A DNA stretch of 64,000 nucleotides from Halobacillus_B sp963739045 (GCA_963739045.1 CAVTYY010000005.1:744001-808000), one strand, 5' to 3'; counted from the first letter of the stretch, positions 35,088 to 44,564 are shown. Program-made: numbers and translations. Notes: a model not told the origin generated them from the sequence alone.

Positions 35088-35894
35088 ATGAAGTTCTCGA
35101 TTTTGTCAAAAGGAGATCAGAAATCGAATGAAATCCGGTCTAAAATTAAAAATTATTTAACTGAATTTAAATTAGAATACAGCGAGGAAGAACCGGATCT
35201 CGCCATTTCTGTGGGAGGGGATGGAACATTACTGGAGGCTTTTCATACTTACGTCCACAGACTTGACCAAACCGCATTTATTGGTATTCATACTGGTCAC
35301 CTGGGATTTTATGCAGACTGGATGCCGGAAGAGCTGGAAAAACTTATTATTGAAATAGCCAAAACCCCTTTTCAAGTGGTTGAATATCCTCTTCTTGAAG
35401 TTATAATCAGACCACAGGATGGGGCAGAAGAAGACAGCTATCTTGCTTTAAATGAATGTACCATTAAAACTTCTGAAGGATCGGTTGTATTTGACATTGA
35501 GATAAAAGGGGACCACTTTGAGACCTTTCGCGGGGACGGTCTCTGTATTTCTACCCCTTCTGGAAGCACTGCCTATAATAAGGCATTGGGAGGAGCGATT
35601 CTTCATCCCTCATTAGAAGCGATCCAGATTGCAGAAATGGCATCCATTAATAACCGTGTGTTCCGAACGATTGGTTCACCTTTAATTCTGCCAAGCCATC
35701 ACACCTGTTTACTCAAACCGTTAAATGATCGAAGCTTTCTAATAACTATTGATCACATTACGAGGACTTATAAGGACGTGAAATCGATTCAGTGCCGGGT
35801 AGCTAGTGAAAAAGTCCGCTTTGCCAGGTTCCGTCCTTTTCCTTTTTGGAAGAGAGTGCACGACTCGTTCGTTTCCGATGAGTACTCCCATTAA
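35088..35894 (+). CDS. ppnK: NAD kinase
   Basis: A 268-residue NAD kinase. The nucleotide motif is SVGGDGTLLEAFH near residue 40, the NAD-binding motif is NECTIKTSEG, and the family block STPSGSTAYNKALGGAI is complete. ATG at 35088 is chosen because MKFSILSKGDQKS matches the start of B. subtilis YjbN. A GAGGAG lies 12 bases upstream. Stop and the next start overlap by one base. Confidence 0.93.
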   Translation: MKFSILSKGDQKSNEIRSKIKNYLTEFKLEYSEEEPDLAISVGGDGTLLEAFHTYVHRLDQTAFIGIHTGHLGFYADWMPEELEKLIIEIAKTPFQVVEYPLLEVIIRPQDGAEEDSYLALNECTIKTSEGSVVFDIEIKGDHFETFRGDGLCISTPSGSTAYNKALGGAILHPSLEAIQIAEMASINNRVFRTIGSPLILPSHHTCLLKPLNDRSFLITIDHITRTYKDVKSIQCRVASEKVRFARFRPFPFWKRVHDSFVSDEYSH

Positions 35895-36763
35895 TGCGGA
35901 GTGAAAAACAATGGGCCATTCAAGAGCAAAGCAATGGAATGGCGGTTAAAGAATTTCTGAAACAAGAAGCACGATTTTCCCGGCAATTTTTCAAAAGGGT
36001 GAAGGAGTCCGGGGCCGTTTACTTAGACGGCAAGCCGGTTAGGCTTCATCAATCTTTAGAAACAGGTGCAAACCTTAAGGTAGTCTTTCCTGAAGAACGA
36101 AGATCAGCCCGGATCATTCCTGAAGCACTGCCGCTGTCTATAATTTATGAAGATGAGGATTTCATCGTGTTGAACAAGCAAGCAGGGATAGCGGTATCTC
36201 CTAATGCCCAGCATCCAAGTGGAACGATTGCTAATGGTCTTGCTTATTATTACGATCAGCATAATATTTCTGCCGCGATCCATATTGTTACCAGGCTTGA
36301 TCGGGATACAAGCGGATTAATGGTGATTTCCAAGCATCAATACGGCCACGCCCTTTTAGCTGAGCACACCGATCTGAAACGTCAGTATCTGGCACTTGCC
36401 GAAGGGATAATCAGTGAAGAAAGTGGACGGATTAGTGCTCCGATTGGGAGGAAGAGTGGTTCTATCGTTGAACGGGAAGTTCAGCCTGAAGGAAGACATG
36501 CTGAAACGGAGTATAAGATCATTCATGCTGGTAAAGACAGGACACTTGTTGAATTATCTTTATTAACGGGGAGAACCCATCAAATTCGTGTTCATATGAG
36601 TCACATCGGCCATCCGCTCCTCGGAGATACACTTTATGGAGGGAAAACTTCCCACTGGTTAGCGGGGCAGGCGCTTCATTGCTGCCAAGTGGCTTTCAAA
36701 CACCCTTTTACCAGCAAACCTTTAGCCTTTTCTCTTCCGTTTCCCGATAACTGGCAATACTAA
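35894..36763 (+). CDS. yjbO: RluA/RluD-family pseudouridine synthase YjbO
   Basis: A 289-residue rRNA pseudouridine synthase. The catalytic Asp lies in VTRLDRDTSGLMVISKH and the second block is LTGRTHQIRVHMSHIGHPLLGD. An S4-like N-terminal domain is probable from about residue 15 to 70. The start codon shares one base with the ppnK stop. This forms the yjbM-ppnK-yjbO operon as in B. subtilis. Confidence 0.93.
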   Translation: MRSEKQWAIQEQSNGMAVKEFLKQEARFSRQFFKRVKESGAVYLDGKPVRLHQSLETGANLKVVFPEERRSARIIPEALPLSIIYEDEDFIVLNKQAGIAVSPNAQHPSGTIANGLAYYYDQHNISAAIHIVTRLDRDTSGLMVISKHQYGHALLAEHTDLKRQYLALAEGIISEESGRISAPIGRKSGSIVEREVQPEGRHAETEYKIIHAGKDRTLVELSLLTGRTHQIRVHMSHIGHPLLGDTLYGGKTSHWLAGQALHCCQVAFKHPFTSKPLAFSLPFPDNWQY

Positions 36764-36797
36764 AAAACCAGCTTTTTCTAGAAAGGCTGGTTTTTTA
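36760..36797. terminator. Bidirectional terminator between yjbO and prpE
   Basis: CTAAAAAACCAGC pairs with GCTGGTTTTTTAG around a paired inner loop, T runs on both strands, overlapping both gene ends. Confidence 0.9.
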
Positions 36798-37529
36798 GTA
36801 TCTGAATTTGTCTTCTATATAAGGCATAGTAGAGGGAACACTAACAATTTGTTCTTCAGGAAGACGGAAAGCGGTGAGTTTATTTCCGAATACACAGCCG
36901 GTATCGATATTGACTGTCTTATTAACAAACCTTGGTTCTTGGACAGGGGTGTGACCGTAAACAATCCATCTGTCTCCATTATAGTACTGAGCCCAGTCTC
37001 TTCTCACCGGGCGGCCATCCGGAAGCGTTTCCCCTGTAACGTCTCCGTATAACACAAACGAAGTTACCTGTTTATTGGTTTTGCCAATATCATTTTCACG
37101 AATTCCAGCATGCGCGACTACAGCATTCACTTCAGGGAGCCAGTGGTAGAGAGGGGAAGATTCGATCAGCTCCATAAATTGTTGTCTAACATCTAATTGT
37201 TCAGGTTGAGGTAATTGCTTGTATTCTTCTATGGTTGTTTCAAGTCCGTGCCTCTCCTTCACAGGATTGCCTAGAAAATATCGATACAGCTTATTACAGT
37301 GGTTCCCAGGTACATACAAACCCAGCTTTTCTTTCACAACTAATTTGTACACCATTCGAATGGTTTCCATTGATTCAGGACCTCTATCCGTTATATCTCC
37401 AACAAAAACTGGGACACGTCCATCCGTATGGATAGGAAGGTCGTTTTGCCACGAGTAATCTAATTTAGTAAATAAAGATTTGAGTTCTGATAAACATCCA
37501 TGGACATCGCCAATAATATCGAATTTCAT
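36795..37529 (-). CDS. prpE: Diadenosine-tetraphosphatase/Ser-Thr phosphatase PrpE
   Basis: A 244-residue metallophosphoesterase. Metal-site motifs are DIIGDVHGCLSE, VGDITDRGPES, PGNHCNKL and VYGHTPVQEP. B. subtilis PrpE has bis-nucleosyl tetraphosphatase and protein phosphatase activity and affects spore germination. ATG at 37529 follows GAGGAG with seven bases between and gives the B. subtilis length, and earlier in-frame starts lie in or before this site. Confidence 0.93.
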   Translation of the reverse strand: MKFDIIGDVHGCLSELKSLFTKLDYSWQNDLPIHTDGRVPVFVGDITDRGPESMETIRMVYKLVVKEKLGLYVPGNHCNKLYRYFLGNPVKERHGLETTIEEYKQLPQPEQLDVRQQFMELIESSPLYHWLPEVNAVVAHAGIRENDIGKTNKQVTSFVLYGDVTGETLPDGRPVRRDWAQYYNGDRWIVYGHTPVQEPRFVNKTVNIDTGCVFGNKLTAFRLPEEQIVSVPSTMPYIEDKFRY

Positions 37530-37603
37530 AGCCATTCTCCTCAATCAAAAATGGTGAAGATTTATTAAGCATCCCCACCATTTCTAATCTGTATTCTTGC
37601 CTT

Positions 37604-37882
37604 GAGGATCTAAACGTTCCTCTTCGCTTTTGTATCATCCAGCTGCAGCGCCCAGACACTCGCGTCATAAGCAGGAAAATCAACGGGTTGAAAGAGCGCA
37701 TCCCTTTTGATGTTCCTGTTTATGCGTTTCGTGTCTACCCGGGCACTTCCGCTTTTGCTTCATCCAGCTGCGAGTCGCAGATCCACGCGGTTCTAAGCTA
37801 TCAACTTCAAGAGGGGGAATTTCGCCCTTCTTGCAGCCGCTAGCTTAGCCCGGAGGATCTAAACGCTCCTATTCGCTTTTGT
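37604..37882. repeat. Direct repeats with about 125-bp period between prpE and rodA
   Basis: A 30-base element beginning GAGGATCTAAACG and ending TTCGCTTTTGT occurs at 37604-37633 and 37853-37882 with two mismatches. A related TTCCGCTTTTGC lies midway. CGCTTTTG starts at 37625, 37750 and 37874, so the spacing is 125 and 124. TCATCCAGCTGC occurs at 37635 and 37760. The 356 bases between the two genes hold no convincing gene. It resembles GC-richer dispersed intergenic repeats of Bacillaceae that carry CCAGCTGCAGCGCC and CGCTTTTG, recalled from memory. Confidence 0.7.
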
Positions 37883-37885
37883 TAA

Positions 37886-39058
37886 CTACTCAAACATATA
37901 GGTTCGTGTTCTTGATTTGACGTTGAGTACGATGCCTATGGTTAGAAGATAGGCGAGTGTCGAGCTTCCTCCGTAGCTGAGGAACGGAAGCGGCAGGCCG
38001 GTGATTGGTAATAGCTGCAGGGACATGCCAATGTTTTGAAATACTTGGAAAGTAATCATAGCTACGATTCCGACAATCAAATAGCTGCCGAAAGAGTCAT
38101 TACTCTCCATAGCTACTTGCACCATTCGATAAATTAATAAGAAGAATAAAGTGACGACTATACTTGAACCGACAAATCCGAATTGCTCTGAAACGGCTGT
38201 AAAGATCATGTCGGTGTGACGTTCAGGTACGGATACTTCTAAATTCCCCACGCCTTTACCTATTAATTGGCCGGACCCAATTGCAGTGATTGCTTTAATT
38301 AACTGTAAACCAGCTCCCTGTTCATTCTTTTCAGGCTGTAGCCAACCGTAAAATCTTGAATCTACGTGAGCAAAGATGGATTCTTCCATAAAGGTAGTTA
38401 CTTGAGTGAAGTCGATATAGAACATCAGTGTGACACCAGCTACTAATAGAACGAAGAAGCCTAAAATGGATAAGATGATTTTCCATTGAATGCCGGAGAC
38501 TAATGTCATAAAGGCAGTTATGGAAGCAAGAACTAGAAAAGTTCCCAAGTCAGGCTGGACAGCTACTAGTCCCATAGGAACAATCGAAATAAGAATGATT
38601 TTTCCTAAAAGATAGATGTCCGTTTTAATGGTTTTAGCAGCATTTTTTTCATTGTGCCTGACGATTATGTGGGCAAGTGTTACGACTAAAAAGACTTTCA
38701 TAAATTCGGAGGGCTGAACCGTGACTCCTCCAGGAAGCTTAAACCAGCTGACTGCCCCGCCTGATTCATGCACGATGGAAGGGGGAAAATTAAAAAAGAT
38801 CATCAGGAGCATGATAACCCCAAACCCGTAGAGAACCCATACGATTTGATGAAGACGGTCATAATCCAGAAGCATGACCACTCCTGCTCCTGCCCCGCCT
38901 ATTATGTACCATACGATTTGTTTCACATAGACACCTTGGTCAGCGGCTCCTAATATCGGATTGATTGAATATAAGGTAAAGCAGCTGATGGCACCAAAAG
39001 CTAGGACAACGAGTATAATTGTAAAGTCTATCGGTGATGTTTGTTGGTTTTCATTCAT
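37886..39058 (-). CDS. rodA: RodA/FtsW/SpoVE-family glycosyltransferase
   Basis: A 390-residue membrane SEDS protein with about ten helices. FTLYSINP near the first helix, VVTLAHIIVRHN, QPDLGTFLVL, and the late LTIGIVLNV with GLPLPFLSYGGSS are typical of SEDS peptidoglycan polymerases. Which of RodA, FtsW or SpoVE it is cannot be fixed from sequence alone. The lack of an FtsW-specific tail and the internal SIFAHVDSRFYGWLQPEKNEQGAG favour RodA. ATG at 39058 follows AAAGGG. Confidence 0.87.
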   Translation of the reverse strand: MNENQQTSPIDFTIILVVLAFGAISCFTLYSINPILGAADQGVYVKQIVWYIIGGAGAGVVMLLDYDRLHQIVWVLYGFGVIMLLMIFFNFPPSIVHESGGAVSWFKLPGGVTVQPSEFMKVFLVVTLAHIIVRHNEKNAAKTIKTDIYLLGKIILISIVPMGLVAVQPDLGTFLVLASITAFMTLVSGIQWKIILSILGFFVLLVAGVTLMFYIDFTQVTTFMEESIFAHVDSRFYGWLQPEKNEQGAGLQLIKAITAIGSGQLIGKGVGNLEVSVPERHTDMIFTAVSEQFGFVGSSIVVTLFFLLIYRMVQVAMESNDSFGSYLIVGIVAMITFQVFQNIGMSLQLLPITGLPLPFLSYGGSSTLAYLLTIGIVLNVKSRTRTYMFE

Positions 39059-39245
39059 GTTTGTTCCCTTTCTCTGCAGCAATCTGTTAAACTACGGTTA
39101 TAATTGTAAGTTTACATCATTCCTATTGCTTTTTTAAGTAACTGCGACCAATTTATAAAAAAGAAAAACTTTAATTGACAAACATGAACCACCCAATTAA
39201 GATTAAACGGTTGAAAAACCTGCTTCTCCAAAGGAGGGAAGGCTG

Positions 39246-40610
39246 ATGGAACATTTAGAAGATCATGAACGAAAACAAATGTGGGAAACCATTCAGGATG
39301 CTCTTTTGAATGATCATATTGATCAATTCCGAGCTGAATTTCTTGAACTTCACCCTTACGATCAGGCTCGTATTTTTGAAGAAATGGATGCTGACGTCCG
39401 TTTGCAAATTTATACTTATTTATCTCCGGAAGAAATTGCGGACGTCATGGAGCATATAGATTATGAAGAAATCGAGCCTTTCTTCACTGAAATGGATCCT
39501 CGTTTTGCAGCACAGGTCTTTGCTGAAATGTCTACAGATGACGCGGTGGATATCCTGAATGAATTAGATAAAGATAAGGTAGCGAGTTTCTTAACCATCA
39601 TGGATGATGAAGCTGCAGATGAAATAAAAGACCTACTTCACTATGAAGAGAAAACTGCAGGGTCCATTATGACCACCGAATTTGTCGTCGTAAAAGAAGC
39701 GATGACCATTCGAGAAGCTATGCTTCACTTAAGAAAAGAAGCCCCGGATGCAGAGACGATCTACTATACTTACGTGATTGATGAAGATAAAAGATTAGTC
39801 GGTGTTATTTCATTAAGAGATCTTATTATTTCAGAAGAAGAGTGGTTAATTTCTGATGTAATGAGTGAGCGAGTCGTGTCTGTTTCGGTAGGAGAAGACC
39901 AGGAAGAAATTGCACGTATGATGCGCGACTATGATTTTCTTGCCTTGCCTGTCTTGGATTTTCAGCATCATTTACTTGGTATAATCACTGTAGATGATAT
40001 TATGGACGTTATGGAAGAAGAAGCAAGTGACGACTATTCCAAACTTGCCGGTATTTCTGATGTGGAGAGTACGGATGAAAATGCTTTTCAATCTGCCAAG
40101 AAAAGACTGCCCTGGCTGATTATCCTCTTGTTTCTAGGAAGCTTCACTGCCAGTTTGATTGGCCGGTTTGAAGAGACTTTAGATAAAGTAGCCATCCTGG
40201 CGATATTCATCCCATTAATTGCAGGTATGGCAGGTAATACAGGGACCCAGGCTCTTGCCGTTGCTGTCCGTGGTATTGCAACAGGGGATATTGATAAGCA
40301 AGGAAAATGGAAATTGATTATGAGGGAAGCGGCGACTGGATTGATCACTGGCATTTCGTGCGGAGTGTTAATCACCGGAGTCGTTGCACTGTGGCAGAAT
40401 AATATATATCTTGGATTATTGGTAGGACTGTCTGTTGCTTTAACTCTGGTAGTCGCTACGTTGGCAGGTTCTCTAGTTCCTCTCTTAATGCATAAGTTTA
40501 ACATTGATCCAGCTGTTGCTTCCGGACCTTTTATAACAACGATCAACGATATTATTTCGATTCTCATCTATTTTGGAATGGCAACTGCTTTCATGAACTT
40601 ATTGATTTAG
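39246..40610 (+). CDS. mgtE: Magnesium transporter MgtE
   Basis: A 454-residue magnesium channel. The N domain (helical, acidic, about 20-130) and two CBS domains (about 140-260) act as the magnesium sensor. Five membrane helices from about 285 include the pore block PLIAGMAGNTGTQALAVAVRG. AAAGGAGGG precedes the ATG. I looked for an M-box riboswitch in the 160 bases upstream and saw none. The antiporter gene follows 16 bases later, so the two are an operon. Confidence 0.95.
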   Translation: MEHLEDHERKQMWETIQDALLNDHIDQFRAEFLELHPYDQARIFEEMDADVRLQIYTYLSPEEIADVMEHIDYEEIEPFFTEMDPRFAAQVFAEMSTDDAVDILNELDKDKVASFLTIMDDEAADEIKDLLHYEEKTAGSIMTTEFVVVKEAMTIREAMLHLRKEAPDAETIYYTYVIDEDKRLVGVISLRDLIISEEEWLISDVMSERVVSVSVGEDQEEIARMMRDYDFLALPVLDFQHHLLGIITVDDIMDVMEEEASDDYSKLAGISDVESTDENAFQSAKKRLPWLIILLFLGSFTASLIGRFEETLDKVAILAIFIPLIAGMAGNTGTQALAVAVRGIATGDIDKQGKWKLIMREAATGLITGISCGVLITGVVALWQNNIYLGLLVGLSVALTLVVATLAGSLVPLLMHKFNIDPAVASGPFITTINDIISILIYFGMATAFMNLLI

Positions 40611-40626
40611 GGAAAGGAGGATGACA

Positions 40627-42486
40627 ATGGAGCATAGTGCTTCTGTTACCTCTCTCGTTATAGTAATACTCGCAGCATTTATCACCCCCATTCTATTGCA
40701 CCGCTTGAAACTAACGATCATACCGGTCGTAGTTGCTGAAATTATTATCGGTCTCATTATTGGTAAAAGTGGGTTTGATGTGGTTCATCCAGGAAGCTGG
40801 CTGGAGATTCTCTCGACTCTGGGATTTATTTTTCTCATGTTTTTAAGTGGATTGGAAATTGACTTTTCTATATTTGGACGCAAGAAAAGAAAGCAGTCCA
40901 AGCAGGAAGACAAAGGGTCGCCTAATCCCGTAGTTGTGGCACTTCTCATATTCTGCGGCATCTTTGTCTTATCGTTAGGGTTATCTCAATTATTCGTTCT
41001 GGCAGGCTTTATTGATAATGCGTTTTTGATGACCCTGATTATTTCTACCATCTCTTTAGGTGTGGTAGTTCCAACACTGAAAGATGCTCAAATGATGAAA
41101 ACCTCAATAGGGCAGACCATACTGCTGGTTGCTGTTATAGCTGATCTGGCAACGATGATTCTGCTTGCAGTGTTTGTATCTCTGTACGGAGAAGATGGTG
41201 GCAACACCTGGTTATTACTCGTATTATTTGGAGCTGGAGTGCTCTTATATTTTGTAGGCAAGCAGTTCAGACATCAGTCTTATTTGGAAACAATGGCTAA
41301 AGGAACCATTCACATTGATACAAGAGCTGTATTTACTCTCATTATTGTACTGGTAGCTCTCTCAGAAACTGTAGGAGCTGAAAACATTTTGGGTGCGTTC
41401 CTGGCTGGGACTTTAGTTTCGTTATTATCCCCTGACCCCGAGATGGTGAAAAAACTGGACAGCTTTGGATATGGATTTCTAATCCCAATTTTCTTTGTAA
41501 TGGTAGGGGTGGACATTGATATATGGAATTTATTTACGGATTCCAGGGTGATCGTGCTTATTCCTTTATTATTTATCGCTTTACTCGTATCTAAAATTAT
41601 CCCTGCTATTCTATTAAGAAAATGGTATGACATGAAAACCGTTTTGAGTGCAGGATTTCTATTAACTTCTACCCTTTCTTTAGTGATTGCAGCTGCTACC
41701 ATTGGAGAAAGGGAAGGGATGATTGATAAGCAAATGGAAGGGGCCCTTGTGCTTGTAGCGGTTCTGACATGTATAGCTGCTCCAATTGTGTTTAAAAAAC
41801 TTTATGGGCGCTTTGAAGAAGAGGATCATAAGCAGGTCGTCTCCTTTATTGGCTCGAACCGAATGACTTTGCCTGTGGTACGAGAGCTGGATGCTCATTT
41901 ATTTGAAACCCATCTTTACCACACTAAGTTAGATAGTGTAGATGAAAAGATCAGCCGGTCCTGTTTTGATATAAGAGAGTTAAATGGTTACCAGGTTGAA
42001 GAGATGAAGGAGTTAGGGGTCTTTGACGTGGATATTCTGGTCGCTTCTACGGGTGAAGAACATAAAAATGCAGAAATTGCTAAATTTGCCAAAGCTGAAG
42101 GTGTAGAGCATGTGATTGTTCGAGTAGAATCTTCTGAACTCGATCAAGAAATGAAAGAACTGGACATTAGCGTGTTTTCAGTATTTCTATCTTCCAAAGC
42201 ATTACTCAAAGCCATGATTGAAGCACCCAATGTGGTGGACATTTTTACCCAGCAAGATAGTGCCCTTTATCAGATCAATATGAATAACTCTTCCTATGAT
42301 GGCATGTATATTAAAGAGTTTCCTTTTACAGGAGATGTGATTATGGTTCGGATCTTCAGAGGGAATGAATCGATTGTGCCCCATGGCGATACGCAGTTAA
42401 TGATGAATGACCGCTTAATCGTGACTGGTTCTACAGAGTATGTAGATGAACTTAGGATGCAGCTGGAATACTGCGAGTGGTATTAG
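40627..42486 (+). CDS. yjbQ: CPA2 cation:proton antiporter YjbQ
   Basis: A 619-residue Na+/H+ or K+/H+ antiporter. About twelve helices in residues 1-385 form the CPA2 domain, with FLSGLEIDFS and ENILGAFLAGTLVSL. A RCK/TrkA-N domain spans about 400-510, without a clear GxGxxG loop (FIGSNRMTLP). A TrkA-C domain ends the protein. ATG at 40627 is preferred to 40621 because AAAGGAGG lies six bases before the later one. Same order as B. subtilis mgtE-like/yjbQ. Confidence 0.93.
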   Translation: MEHSASVTSLVIVILAAFITPILLHRLKLTIIPVVVAEIIIGLIIGKSGFDVVHPGSWLEILSTLGFIFLMFLSGLEIDFSIFGRKKRKQSKQEDKGSPNPVVVALLIFCGIFVLSLGLSQLFVLAGFIDNAFLMTLIISTISLGVVVPTLKDAQMMKTSIGQTILLVAVIADLATMILLAVFVSLYGEDGGNTWLLLVLFGAGVLLYFVGKQFRHQSYLETMAKGTIHIDTRAVFTLIIVLVALSETVGAENILGAFLAGTLVSLLSPDPEMVKKLDSFGYGFLIPIFFVMVGVDIDIWNLFTDSRVIVLIPLLFIALLVSKIIPAILLRKWYDMKTVLSAGFLLTSTLSLVIAAATIGEREGMIDKQMEGALVLVAVLTCIAAPIVFKKLYGRFEEEDHKQVVSFIGSNRMTLPVVRELDAHLFETHLYHTKLDSVDEKISRSCFDIRELNGYQVEEMKELGVFDVDILVASTGEEHKNAEIAKFAKAEGVEHVIVRVESSELDQEMKELDISVFSVFLSSKALLKAMIEAPNVVDIFTQQDSALYQINMNNSSYDGMYIKEFPFTGDVIMVRIFRGNESIVPHGDTQLMMNDRLIVTGSTEYVDELRMQLEYCEWY

Positions 42487-42523
42487 CTGCTAATGTCTTG
42501 ATAAAAATAGAATTACATTCTTC

Positions 42524-42562
42524 AGGAGACCCGAACAGCAATGGTTCGGGTCTTCTTTTTTT
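42524..42562 (+). terminator. Terminator, ACCCGAACC family
   Basis: AGACCCGAAC pairs with GTTCGGGTCT around a 7-nt loop, then TCTTTTTTT. Confidence 0.9.
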
Positions 42563-42579
42563 AACAGAGGTACCTTAAA

Positions 42580-42631
42580 TTGTATTTTGGAAGCATTTCA
42601 TATAAAATGACAGCAGGTACTGAACATTAGG
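42580..42631 (+). promoter_or_regulatory. fabI promoter with possible FapR-like site
   Basis: TTGTAT at 42580-42585 and TAAAAT at 42603-42608 are 17 bases apart. Immediately downstream, the reverse complement of 42609-42631 contains TTCAGTACCTGCTGTCA, which shares AGTACCT with the FapR box. The match is weaker than that at fabH. Confidence 0.5.
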
Positions 42632-42660
42632 AAAGAATACAAAATTTAAGGAGGAATGGA

Positions 42661-43437
42661 ATGAACTTATCATTAGAAGGACGTACTTATGTGGTCATGG
42701 GTGTAGCGAATAAACGCAGTATTGCCTGGGGAATTGCCCGGTCGCTGCATGAAGCTGGTGCCCGGTTAATATTCACTTATGCTTCTGAACGCTTTGGTAA
42801 ATCAGTAAAAGAACTTGCCGGTACTTTAGAAGGTCAAGAATCATTATTCTATGAATGCGATGTTACCAATGATGAAGCGATTATCCAAACCTTTGAGCAA
42901 ATTCAGAATGACGTCGGTGTCATTCACGGTCTTGCCCATTGTATTGCTTTTGCTAATCGTGAAGAATTAAAAGGTGAATTTCTAAATACCAGCCGTGACG
43001 GATTCTTAACGGCTCATAACATTAGTTCATATTCCCTAACAGCTGTTGCGAGAGCAGCACAGCCTTTGATGGGTGAAGGTGGAAGTATTCTGACCATGAC
43101 CTATCTTGGCGGTGAACAGGTGGTAGAGAATTATAATATTATGGGAGTGGCTAAAGCCAGCCTTGATGCCAGTATGAAATACTTAGCGAATGATCTAGGA
43201 AAGCACAACATCAGAGTGAACGCAATTTCTGCAGGGCCGATCCGCACGTTGTCTGCTAAAGGCGTTTCGGACTTTAATAAAGTGATCGAGGAAATCGAAC
43301 GCCGCGCTCCTCTTCACCGTCCTGTTACACAGGAAGAAGTCGGAGATACGGCATATTATTTAATGAGTGATTTATCCAGAGGGGTGACTGGGGAAGTCAT
43401 CCATGTGGATGGTGGCTTTAGTATCGTAGCTTATTAA
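42661..43437 (+). CDS. fabI: Enoyl-ACP reductase FabI
   Basis: A 258-residue short-chain dehydrogenase that reduces trans-2-enoyl-ACP. The cofactor loop is VMGVANKRSIAWGIARSL, the active site is YNIMGVAKAS (Tyr and Lys six apart), and the C-terminal VTGEVIHVDGGFSIVAY is complete. AAGGAGG precedes the ATG. Placed before cotO as in B. subtilis (yjbW). Confidence 0.96.
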   Translation: MNLSLEGRTYVVMGVANKRSIAWGIARSLHEAGARLIFTYASERFGKSVKELAGTLEGQESLFYECDVTNDEAIIQTFEQIQNDVGVIHGLAHCIAFANREELKGEFLNTSRDGFLTAHNISSYSLTAVARAAQPLMGEGGSILTMTYLGGEQVVENYNIMGVAKASLDASMKYLANDLGKHNIRVNAISAGPIRTLSAKGVSDFNKVIEEIERRAPLHRPVTQEEVGDTAYYLMSDLSRGVTGEVIHVDGGFSIVAY

Positions 43438-43592
43438 CAGGGATTGTCGACAAGGTGTTTCCCTTGTCAATGAATCGGTTGAAACTCCTTGCTTTAAGCC
43501 ATTGAAGGCTTAGCTGTCGAAATAGAAAAGAGTACAAGCAGACTACGTGCAGGACAGGGGTAGTATTTAGACTGTTTCAAAAATATATTTAT

Positions 43593-43624
43593 AAAACCCG
43601 AATCAAATGGTTCGGGTTTTTTGT
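43593..43624 (+). terminator. Terminator of fabI, ACCCGAACC family
   Basis: AAAACCCGAATC pairs with GGTTCGGGTTTT (one G-T pair), then TTTT. It lies 155 bases after the fabI stop. Another short hairpin GACAAGG/CCCTTGTC lies at about 43448-43468. Confidence 0.85.
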
Positions 43625-43997
43625 GTTGTGATCAATGAAGGTTAATGACTCTGCTTCACTTCTTTCGAGGTCATTTCTCAATTTACTCTTTTCGTTTTTT
43701 CACTAATCGAGCAGAGTGGTCCAGATAGGCTAGTTCTCTTGGAGGTTTTTCTAAATGGAAAAAATGCTGTGAAGAAGAGTAAAGAAGACAAGTGAAGCCA
43801 TTCCTAAATTAGAATTTAAAACCTAATTTCTATTTTAATATCAAAAAATCCAGTGCTTTACTCTGAATTCGTTACGGAATTTGGTAAAAATCTTTCTGGA
43901 ACTATCACAATTTGAGAATTTCTCATTAAAGGGAACATGGACTACAAACTGGGCATATACATAAGATGATGACCGACTGAGAAAAGGAGAGATCAAT
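43625..43997. other. Non-coding region before cotO
   Basis: About 370 bases without a convincing gene. Near its end, AC at 43941 and CATAAGATG at 43960-43968 with 17 bases between loosely resemble a sigma-K promoter (one mismatch in CATANNNTA), which would suit cotO. A very short AGGAGG-like site with MEKML then stop at about 43755 is not credible as a gene. Confidence 0.4.
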
Positions 43998-44519
43998 ATG
44001 GTGAATAAGAAACAACTGGCAAAGCCGCCTATGCTCTATATTACTCAGCCTGCACTAAAGCCCGCGGAAGTGACCATGCAGACGAGTTTCAGAGGGAAAA
44101 AGCAGAGCAGTAATACGGGAGAAAAAGCAGGAACTTCATCAATCGAAAAAGAAATCCGCCATCGAAACAAAGGGAAGATCACAGAAGAGGCTGTACAAAA
44201 ACAGTCTGCAGAGGCAGGAGAAAATGAGAATCAGGTTAATGAAGATCAGGAAGAAACAGGACAAGAAAAATCAGAAACACCTGGAGAAAGAAGGCAGCGG
44301 TTTCGCGATATGAGTATTGAGGGGAAAGTGAATTATTTCTTTAATTTGCCGCCTCATCTGCCAAAAATGAAATGTGAAGTTTCTACAGAAGAAGAACAGT
44401 ATCGGGGATACATTAATAAGTATGAAGATGGAATTGTACACATGAAAGTATTTCAGCGGCCGTTTCAAAGGGAGGTTCCATTTACCGAAATTCAGGATAT
44501 TCGTTTGATTGGATTTTAG
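43998..44519 (+). CDS. cotO: Spore coat protein CotO
   Basis: A 173-residue protein. The start KKQLAKPPMLYITQP and the C-terminal domain (about 105-173, GKVNYFFNLPPHLPKMKCEV, then VHMKVFQRPFQREVPF) match CotO (B. subtilis yjbX), a morphogenetic coat protein that helps outer coat assembly. The middle is a Glu/Gln/Lys-rich low-complexity linker. AAAGGAGAG precedes the ATG. It lies next to cotZ as in B. subtilis. Confidence 0.85.
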   Translation: MVNKKQLAKPPMLYITQPALKPAEVTMQTSFRGKKQSSNTGEKAGTSSIEKEIRHRNKGKITEEAVQKQSAEAGENENQVNEDQEETGQEKSETPGERRQRFRDMSIEGKVNYFFNLPPHLPKMKCEVSTEEEQYRGYINKYEDGIVHMKVFQRPFQREVPFTEIQDIRLIGF

Positions 44520-44523
44520 AAAT

Positions 44524-44558
44524 AAAAAAACCGCGCTTCAACTAGCGCGGTTTTTTAC
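44524..44558. terminator. Bidirectional terminator between cotO and cotZ
   Basis: AAAAAACCGCGC pairs with GCGCGGTTTTTT, T runs on both strands. Confidence 0.92.
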
Positions 44559-44564
44559 TTGTGA

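Noticed and set aside
39083..39245. M-box magnesium riboswitch before mgtE
   Set aside because: I searched the 160 bases before mgtE for the conserved M-box stems and saw none, and the space is short for that class.
40088..40567. 159-codon minus-strand frame inside mgtE
   Set aside because: Entirely opposite the membrane domain of mgtE, with no ribosome binding site, and a typical shadow of hydrophobic codons.
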